DNA of 64,000 bases from Phyllobacterium phragmitis. GTDB lineage: Bacteria > Pseudomonadota > Alphaproteobacteria > Rhizobiales > Rhizobiaceae. How positions within the stretch are numbered: the first letter of the stretch is position 1; every line of letters begins with the position of its first letter. Below are positions 58,633 through 64,000 of this stretch, in pieces. A program made the position numbers and the translations under genes. Below the pieces are notes generated by a model. It was not told where the DNA came from and did no database searches. It saw only the letters and a program-made list of their open reading frames with translations. Location: contig NZ_PVBR01000015.1 in NCBI RefSeq assembly GCF_002980495.1, positions 51,254 through 115,253 on the forward strand. The letters are read 5' to 3'.

Positions 58633-59238
58633 TCAGCGGAAGAGCTGATCGAGCGTCATGCGCTGTTGTACATTGGCGAATTCGATGGCGATGCCATCGT
58701 CGAAATGACGCACCACGGTTCCCCGCATCGTGCCGAGCGTAACCGACGTATGGAGCGCCGGTCGTACATCGATTTCGACGGCTGCGCCGGAAAGCGAAAG
58801 ATCGATGATCCGGCAGCGATATTGTCGTCCGTCTGATATGACAAGAATATTGTTGGGATTGCGCGGCGTGATGCGTTCGTGGCGGCGGTCTTCCGGCAGA
58901 TCGAGCTCGTGCTTGTTGGCAAGCCATGTCAACTGGGCGGCAAGCTTGTCCTTCTTGCGCTCCGAGGCGGTGAGGGACATGGAGAATCCGTCGGGGGTCT
59001 GCCGGAGAACGGCGCCTTCGATACGGCCGACATGATCGATATAGGCGATGATGCGCTCGCCGATTCGCCCGTTTCCCTTGCCGCGGAGAAGCGCGCTGCC
59101 CGGCGACATCTCAAGCACGATGCAAATATGCTCGGAACGATTCTCGAGCATGTAACGGCCATGGAGATTCACTTTCACCGAATGAAAGTTGTCATGCGGA
59201 ATATCGCTTCCGATGTGAGTGTCTGCGATATTCTGCAT
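58633..59238 (-). CDS. PilZ-domain protein
   Basis: A candidate cyclic di-GMP receptor of 201 residues. The first PilZ-like domain (about 14-100) lacks the binding motif (VNLHGRYMLENRSEH). The second (about 117-201) has RRHERITPR and DLSLSGAAVEI, the RxxxR and D/NxSxxG residues that hold c-di-GMP. The start at 59238 (MQNIADTH) is chosen because the long open frame upstream overlaps the PAS gene and is not protein-like. About 100 bases downstream of the PAS gene; together with PleD it may form a local c-di-GMP circuit. Confidence 0.85.
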   Translation of the reverse strand: MQNIADTHIGSDIPHDNFHSVKVNLHGRYMLENRSEHICIVLEMSPGSALLRGKGNGRIGERIIAYIDHVGRIEGAVLRQTPDGFSMSLTASERKKDKLAAQLTWLANKHELDLPEDRRHERITPRNPNNILVISDGRQYRCRIIDLSLSGAAVEIDVRPALHTSVTLGTMRGTVVRHFDDGIAIEFANVQQRMTLDQLFR

Positions 59239-59338
59239 TTTTCCCTGCTTTAACGTTGGCTGACGCGCAAACCGTTTATATCGGCGAGATCGTAAACGAC
59301 ATGAGTTAACATCGGGTAATGCAGCCGCCGTACCGCGT

Positions 59339-59983
59339 TCAGATTTTGCCGCCATCGAGGACGGTAAGATGGCGGATTTGGCGCGGACCGGATGCGTCGA
59401 AAAAGCACTGCGTCTCATAAGCGCGTGATACGGAGCGCAATGAAGAACCTGAAGCAACGGCCACCGCCGGGGTTTCGGCCTGCAATTGCGCACGCTTCGG
59501 GTCGAGCAGGCTGATCGAGAGCACGCTGCTTTCGACGATTCTATCCGCACCCAGCCAATAGGCGGGATCGAGCGCGATCATGGATCCTATCAGCCTGGCT
59601 TCGGAGGCGGCGCCGGCAAGCGGCAGCAGCAGGGTTTCAAAAGTCGAGCGGCGTCCCGAGAGGCTTTTAGCCTCATGGTCGATCACCGCCGCAGCCTTGC
59701 TTTCGAATACTGTGTGCAGGAGTTGATCGATGGCCGCACGGTCCTCCTCGCTCCACAGCGAAAGAAAGCTCGAATTTCTGAGTTCGCCGCCATGTATGGT
59801 GCACAGCCGCGTTCCCGCCAGGCGAAAACGTGTCTCCGCATTTTCCGGGCTCTCGAGGATAAATATATCCGGCAGCCGCCTGCGAATCGCAGCGGGCTCG
59901 ATCTCGGTTCTTTCCGGGGCAGGGCGCTTCTCACGGATGCGATTCCAGTAAGCGAGAAGCTCTGCTGTTCCATCATGCTTCAT
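59339..59983 (-). CDS. PAS-domain protein of the DUF1457 (PAS_5) type
   Basis: The 214-residue soluble protein begins MKHDGTAELLAYWNRIREKR, and the middle FRLAGTRLCTIHGGELRNSSFL is the heart of this PAS family, common in rhizobia and usually encoded near PilZ genes. No output domain is present, so it presumably signals by partner binding. The start at 59983 is preferred over 60025. Ligand unknown. Confidence 0.82.
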   Translation of the reverse strand: MKHDGTAELLAYWNRIREKRPAPERTEIEPAAIRRRLPDIFILESPENAETRFRLAGTRLCTIHGGELRNSSFLSLWSEEDRAAIDQLLHTVFESKAAAVIDHEAKSLSGRRSTFETLLLPLAGAASEARLIGSMIALDPAYWLGADRIVESSVLSISLLDPKRAQLQAETPAVAVASGSSLRSVSRAYETQCFFDASGPRQIRHLTVLDGGKI

Positions 59984-60123
59984 CTGTGACGTCTCGTTTC
60001 CGGATAATGTGCTGTTTTGGCACATAAATTGGCTTCAATTCATCTCTGACGAAGCACGTAGCAGAAAGCGTGCCATTCCTGCGGCTACGGGACCACCTTA
60101 ACCTTTTGTTCATCCACTGCGCC

Positions 60124-60156
60124 GGGCAGTTAAGGTTAACAAATGGTTTCTATTGC
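60124..60156. promoter_or_regulatory. Conserved intergenic element shared with 44074-44106
   Basis: It contains TAACAAATGGTTTC and agrees with 44074-44106 at 28 of 33 positions. Immediately before it lies cttaacctt in inverted orientation to its aaggttaac, so this copy can form a hairpin. Confidence 0.5.
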
Positions 60157-60324
60157 ATGAAGGCCCGATCTGTGTGCAGGATAGGACATCAGAAGAAGCC
60201 TTTGTCTTTAAAGCGCTTTCTGGGTTCAAAATGATTTTGGTTACGGGTGGGAGCTCGGCCAGGCCGTTCAGGGGTAAAAGCCTGGGCGGCCTTTTCTTTT
60301 ACCAAAGCCTCTCATATCTAAAGC

Positions 60325-60397
60325 AGGTCCAGGAAAAGTGGGAACCGGTTTTCCTGGGAAAAGCAGGAATTGCTCTCCCATCGGACGTGCGTAAAAA
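60325..60397. repeat. Palindromic intergenic repeat (gtccaggaaaagtg family)
   Basis: Begins ggtccaggaaaagtgggaacc and continues with ggttttcc, gggaaaagcagga and a tail tgcgtaaaaacaaag similar to the other copies. The third location of this family in the window (see 14120-14250 and 16000-16070). Confidence 0.8.
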
Positions 60398-60491
60398 CAA
60401 AGAATGAGAGCGGTTCTCCGATTCCATCAAAACAGGAACCGTTCTAAGGTCCTGTCTTCACGGTGGGCGCGAGCGGATGTGAACGAATCGC

Positions 60492-61238
60492 GTGGCCGCA
60501 ACATTTCCGGAGAACGATTTGAACCGCGCACGGACATCCGAACCCGTTTTCAACATCCCTGGAATCATTCTGGTTCTGACCGGTATCTGCATCGTGGCGT
60601 TCCTCGCACAGAATTATGTGCTCGACGACCAGCAGAACCTCTGGGTCATGATCAATTTCGCCTTTTGGCCGGTGCGTTTTTCACAAGGCGGCGGCTTCGA
60701 CGATCCGGCGGCGTGGATGACGGCCATAACCTATTCTTTCATGCACGGCGGTTTCGCCCATATCGCCGTCAACCTGGTCTGGCTTGCCGCCTTCGGCTCG
60801 CCGCTGGCAGGGCGGATCGGCACGACCAGGATGATCATATTCTGGATCGCCACCGCCATTGCCGCGGCATTCACCCATTATGCGCTTCATCCGGAAAGCG
60901 CGATGCCGCTGGTGGGCGCTTCGGGCTCCATTTCCGGCATGATGGGCGCTGCCGCGCGCTATGGTTTTCGCCGGGTGCCCGATATGCTGCATCAAAAGGG
61001 AAAATCGGAATTTGCCGGTCCGTTGCTGCCTATTGGCGTTACGCTGACATTGCGTCCTGTCCTGGCGTTTCTCGGTGTCTGGTTTGTCATCAATCTGGTC
61101 ACCGGCCTCATTTCGATAACACCAACCGAATCGGCGAGCATTGCATGGGAGGCCCATATTGGCGGTTTCATCGTCGGTTTCTTCGGCATAGCCCTCCTGG
61201 ACCGTCCAAGTCCGCTGGATGCCCCGAGGCCTTATTGA
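60492..61238 (+). CDS. Rhomboid family intramembrane serine protease
   Basis: A membrane protease of 248 residues with six hydrophobic helices. The nucleophile Ser144 sits in GASGS (142-146), oxyanion residues in MHGGFAHIAVN (His85, His90, Asn94), and the catalytic His in EAHIGGFIVGFF near residue 223. GTG start at 60492. Substrates unknown; rhomboids cleave transmembrane segments of other proteins. It is 130 bases upstream of a CBS gene on the same strand. Confidence 0.9.
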   Translation: MAATFPENDLNRARTSEPVFNIPGIILVLTGICIVAFLAQNYVLDDQQNLWVMINFAFWPVRFSQGGGFDDPAAWMTAITYSFMHGGFAHIAVNLVWLAAFGSPLAGRIGTTRMIIFWIATAIAAAFTHYALHPESAMPLVGASGSISGMMGAAARYGFRRVPDMLHQKGKSEFAGPLLPIGVTLTLRPVLAFLGVWFVINLVTGLISITPTESASIAWEAHIGGFIVGFFGIALLDRPSPLDAPRPY

Positions 61239-61368
61239 ACTGGCTTTAGAAGCACTTGCTTTGCCCGGCGCTTGCGCGCACCATATCTCCGTGTTGCCGG
61301 AAAAAGGGGCCGATAGGCGGAGGTGGTTCCGGTGGTTCTAGCGCGAAAGCGCCGTGAGGAGGAAAAGC

Positions 61369-61800
61369 ATGACGGTCAGATCTATTCTCGAACGCAAAGG
61401 CCATGATGTCGTCAGCGTCACGCCTGATGCATCGATCATCGAGGCTGTCGCCATCCTGGCCATGCATCGTATCGGTGCGCTCGTCATCTGCGATGGCGAA
61501 AAGGCTGTAAAAGGCATCCTGTCGGAACGCGATGTCGTCCGCGCCATTGCCGAACAGGGACTGCAGGCCCTCGACCGAAAAGTATCGGAGTTGATGACCA
61601 GCAAGGTGCATGTCTGTCATGAGCACAATACCGTCAACGAGGTGATGGAAATCATGACGGTCAACCGCTTCCGCCATCTGCCCGTTGAGCGCGATGGCCT
61701 CCTGTATGGAATCATCTCGATCGGCGATGTGGTCAAAAGGCGCATCGAAGAGGTTGAGCGCGAAGCGGAAGACATCAAGGCCTATATCGCCACGGCGTGA
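61369..61800 (+). CDS. CBS-domain pair protein
   Basis: The 143-residue protein consists of two CBS domains (about 8-65 and 75-130), for example ILSERDVVRAIAEQG and HLPVERDGLLYGIISIGDVV. Stand-alone CBS pairs bind adenine nucleotides and regulate partners; the partner is not apparent. GAGGAGGAAAAG precedes the ATG at 61369. Convergent with rlmB, 11 bases between stops. Confidence 0.88.
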   Translation: MTVRSILERKGHDVVSVTPDASIIEAVAILAMHRIGALVICDGEKAVKGILSERDVVRAIAEQGLQALDRKVSELMTSKVHVCHEHNTVNEVMEIMTVNRFRHLPVERDGLLYGIISIGDVVKRRIEEVEREAEDIKAYIATA

Positions 61801-61811
61801 GAACGTAGTTT

Positions 61812-62672
61812 TCAGCCCTTTGCCGCGAGATAGCGTTGCACCGCATAGAGCGAGATTGCGGCCGCGTTCGATACGTTGAGCGATTTAATCGCTCCAGGCA
61901 TATCGAGCCGGGCGAGGGTGGTGACCGTTTCGCGCGTCTTCTGCCGCAGGCCTTTGCCTTCGGCGCCGAGCACGAGGGCGATCCGGTCACCATCGAGAGC
62001 CGCTTCCATCTCGCTCGGACCTTCCGAATCAAGCCCGATCGTCGTGAAGCCGAGCGCATGGATCTCATGCAGCGCGTCTGCCAGATTTCGCACCTCGATA
62101 TGGGGGATGAGTTCGAGTGCACCGGATGCAGCCTTGGCGAGCACGCCTGATTCCTGGGGGCTGTGGCGCGCCGTGGTGATCAGTGCCCCTGCGCCGAAGG
62201 CGACGGCAGAGCGCAGGATCGCGCCGACATTGTGCGGATCGGTCACCTGATCGAGCACTAGAAGCAGCGAACTTTCCCTGAGGTCTGTCAGTTTTTTCGA
62301 ACGAAGCGGCTCCGCTTCGATCATGACGCCCTGATGGACCGCCTCCGATCCGGTTTCCCGGTCTATGGCCTTCGGTTCGACGGTCTCGACGGGAAAGGGC
62401 AGGGAATGCGATTCTGCGATCTCCAGCCTTGCCAGGGCATTTTTCGTCACCATCATCCGGCGAATCCGGCGTTCCGAATTATCCAGCGCTGCCCGAACCG
62501 TATGCAGCCCATAGAGCCGCACCAGCCCTGCGGGCGCAGCGCTACCTTCGATTGCCGGTCTGGCTGGACGGTATTGCTGCCCGGCATCGCCCGCCTTCAG
62601 GTCGCGGTGCTGGCGGCGAAGGCGCGCATAGTGGGAATCTTTTGGTGATTTCGGTTGCTGTTTATCGTTCAT
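61812..62672 (-). CDS. rlmB: 23S rRNA (guanosine-2'-O)-methyltransferase RlmB (TrmH family)
   Basis: A SPOUT-class methyltransferase, probably modifying G2251 of 23S rRNA. The 286-residue protein has an N-terminal substrate-binding domain (LYGLHTVRAALDN) and the knot domain with NVGAILRSAVAFG, LVLGAEGKGL and SLNVSNAAAISLY. The start at 62672 (MNDKQQPKS) is preferred to 62702. Other SpoU/TrmH members are possible in principle, but the domain order fits RlmB. Divergent from the tRNA-tuf block. Confidence 0.9.
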   Translation of the reverse strand: MNDKQQPKSPKDSHYARLRRQHRDLKAGDAGQQYRPARPAIEGSAAPAGLVRLYGLHTVRAALDNSERRIRRMMVTKNALARLEIAESHSLPFPVETVEPKAIDRETGSEAVHQGVMIEAEPLRSKKLTDLRESSLLLVLDQVTDPHNVGAILRSAVAFGAGALITTARHSPQESGVLAKAASGALELIPHIEVRNLADALHEIHALGFTTIGLDSEGPSEMEAALDGDRIALVLGAEGKGLRQKTRETVTTLARLDMPGAIKSLNVSNAAAISLYAVQRYLAAKG

Positions 62673-62907
62673 GATGGTGCTTATAACCCGTTGCTTCTTC
62701 ATGCGATAGAACCGCTGTTGAGCAAAAGCGCCGCAGAAATTTCAATGCGCCGCAGATGGTTGTGGAAAGTCGGTTGGTCTTTTCGCCAATCCCCTGTTGA
62801 CAGGCGAATGCCTTCTCGTCATAACGCCCACCGCGGATGACCCGCCTGCCAAAACGGGCGGGGTATTCGTGCGAATGCCTAGTCGCTCAGCTCCGCTGGC
62901 AGTGACA

Positions 62908-62992
62908 GGAGGAGTGCCCGAGTGGTTAAAGGGGACGGACTGTAAATCCGTTGGCTTAGCCTACGTTGGTTCGAATCCAACCTCCTCCACCA
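62908..62992 (+). tRNA. tRNA-Tyr (anticodon GTA)
   Basis: An 85-nt cloverleaf with a long variable arm. The acceptor ggaggag pairs with ctcctcc, D loop agtggttaaagg, anticodon GTA in actGTAaat, T arm ggttcgaatcc, and encoded 3' ACCA. The long variable arm and GTA identify tyrosine. It lies 25 bases before tRNA-Gly, upstream of tuf. Confidence 0.97.
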
Positions 62993-63017
62993 CTGCCGGA
63001 GTCGGAGTTACGAGTGC

Positions 63018-63091
63018 GCGGGTATAGCTCAATGGTAGAGCAGCAGCCTTCCAAGCTGAATATGCGGGTTCGATTCCCGCTACCCGCTCCA
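63018..63091 (+). tRNA. tRNA-Gly (anticodon TCC)
   Basis: A 74-nt cloverleaf. The acceptor gcgggta pairs with tacccgc, D loop agctcaatggtagagc, anticodon TCC in cctTCCaag, T arm gggttcgattccc, and encoded 3' TCCA. It lies 122 bases before tuf and is probably co-transcribed with tRNA-Tyr and tuf. Confidence 0.97.
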
Positions 63092-63213
63092 GATTCTCAA
63101 GGGGCGGTTTGGCGTGTAAGGAATTAACGGACGGGCGGTTCGCCGCTCCATAAACATCGGGCCGGGAATACCGGTCGGCGCAAACGGTTCTAGAAGACGA
63201 GAGAACGACGGCG

Positions 63214-64000
63214 ATGGCGAAGAGTAAGTTTGAACGTACGAAGCCGCATGCCAACATTGGCACGATTGGGCATGTTGACCACGGCAAGACGTCGCTGACG
63301 GCGGCGATCACGAAGTATTTCGGCGAGTACAAGGCGTATGACCAGATCGACGCGGCGCCGGAGGAAAAGGCGCGCGGCATCACGATCTCGACGGCGCATG
63401 TGGAGTACGAGACGGAAAACCGGCACTACGCCCACGTCGATTGTCCCGGTCACGCCGACTATGTGAAGAACATGATCACCGGCGCCGCCCAGATGGATGG
63501 CGCGATCCTGGTGGTTTCGGCTGCCGACGGCCCGATGCCGCAGACCCGCGAGCACATCCTGCTCGCCCGTCAGGTCGGCGTTCCCGCGATCGTGGTGTTC
63601 CTCAACAAGGTGGATCAGGTCGACGATCCCGAGCTTCTGGAACTGGTCGAGTTGGAAGTGCGCGAGCTTTTGTCGAAATATGATTTCCCCGGCGACGACA
63701 TTCCGATCGTCAAGGGTTCGGCGCTGGCCGCTCTGGAAGACTCCAACAAGGAAATCGGCGAGGACGCGGTGCGTCAGCTGATGGCCGAAGTGGACAAGTA
63801 CATCCCGACGCCTGAGCGTCCGATCGACCAGCCCTTCCTGATGCCGATCGAGGACGTGTTCTCGATCTCGGGTCGCGGCACGGTGGTGACCGGGCGCGTC
63901 GAGCGCGGCATTGTCAAGGTTGGCGAGACGGTCGAGATCGTCGGTATCCGCCCGACGTCGACGACGACGGTGACGGGTGTGGAGATGTTCCGCAAGCTGC
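63214..64000 (+). CDS. tuf: Elongation factor Tu, 5' part
   Basis: A GTPase delivering aminoacyl-tRNA to the ribosome. The first 262 codons are in the window; the gene runs off the right edge (full length about 391-396 residues). The start [20 protein letters not shown] is typical. G motifs are GHVDHGKT (19-26), [10 protein letters not shown] and NKVDQ. The tRNA-Tyr, tRNA-Gly, tuf order matches the arrangement upstream of the secE-nusG-rpl cluster in relatives, which would lie just beyond the edge. Confidence 0.98.
   Translation, partial: MAKSKFERTKPHANIGTIGHVDHGKTSLTAAITKYFGEYKAYDQIDAAPEEKARGITISTAHVEYETENRHYAHVDCPGHADYVKNMITGAAQMDGAILVVSAADGPMPQTREHILLARQVGVPAIVVFLNKVDQVDDPELLELVELEVRELLSKYDFPGDDIPIVKGSALAALEDSNKEIGEDAVRQLMAEVDKYIPTPERPIDQPFLMPIEDVFSISGRGTVVTGRVERGIVKVGETVEIVGIRPTSTTTVTGVEMFRKL

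Larger units (their letters stand above)
60026..60491. other. Intergenic region upstream of the rhomboid gene
   Basis: This 466-base region has no convincing gene. It contains an inverted pair cttaacctt/aaggttaac (about 60096-60140), the element shared with 44074-44106 (60124-60156), and a GC-rich stretch gcctgggcggcc followed by TTTTCTTTT (60284-60303) that could be a terminator. A copy of the gtccaggaaaagtg repeat lies at 60325-60397. A promoter for the rhomboid gene must be here but was not resolved. Confidence 0.6.

Overview
The window is a gene-dense, moderately GC-rich stretch of an alphaproteobacterial chromosome. Gene order and protein sequences point to the order Hyphomicrobiales (Rhizobiales), closest to the Brucella/Ochrobactrum group as far as I can judge from memory. 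Pointers are the nuo operon followed by birA, RNase J, methylmalonyl-CoA epimerase, a DUF1467 gene and proS; the divK-pleD pair; the pyrB-pyrC'-plsY-dprA-topA-rnr run; cysE followed by DUF3126; and LexA boxes of the alphaproteobacterial GTTC-N7-GTTC type. I see no prophage, insertion sequence, plasmid function or CRISPR array. This is core chromosome with scattered short palindromic repeats.

Layout. 1-13.2 kb (+): 3' part of nuoD, then nuoE-F-(pentapeptide gene)-G-H-I-J-K-L-M-N, the proton-pumping NADH dehydrogenase. 13.2-20.7 kb (+): birA, rnj, mce, DUF1467, a minus-strand small-RNA candidate, proS, lolC and lolD. 20.8-26.7 kb: a GIY-YIG gene among hairpin repeats, a tiny SOS-controlled membrane peptide, dnaE, and convergent dinB behind a second LexA box. 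26.8-29.4 kb: DUF3572, divK, pleD (cell cycle and c-di-GMP) and a structured-RNA candidate. 29.6-42.2 kb (-): a small exported peptide, rpmG, an MFS transporter, NUDIX, DUF983, rnr, topA, dprA, plsY, a catalytically dead dihydroorotase homologue and pyrB, with one small + strand gene at 37.8 kb. 42.4-50.3 kb: aidB-like dehydrogenase, ruvX, an UPF0173 hydrolase, gatC-GNAT-gatA, a second GNAT and small unknowns. 50.5-57.7 kb: pccB and a glyoxalase-family gene (-), then tandem cold-shock protein, DUF192, alpha/beta hydrolase, cysE, DUF3126, an unknown membrane protein and a gamma-carbonic-anhydrase-like protein. 57.7-62.7 kb: transglutaminase-like protease, PilZ and PAS genes (-), rhomboid protease and CBS protein (+), rlmB (-). 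62.9-64 kb: tRNA-Tyr, tRNA-Gly and the start of tuf.

How it works together. Most genes are housekeeping: respiration, translation, lipoprotein export, replication and repair, RNA decay, pyrimidine and cysteine synthesis. The most distinctive piece is the DNA-damage segment. An unlabelled 28-residue single-pass membrane peptide has a consensus LexA box between its -35 element and its start, and lies directly upstream of the replicative polymerase gene. dinB, convergent with dnaE, has its own LexA box overlapping its promoter. The peptide resembles, in size, topology and control, the Caulobacter SOS division inhibitor SidA, although homology cannot be shown here. Other points worth a look are the dead dihydroorotase, two candidate small RNAs, a pentapeptide-repeat gene inside the nuo operon, a helix-hairpin-helix-like extension on NuoE, and several families of dispersed palindromes.
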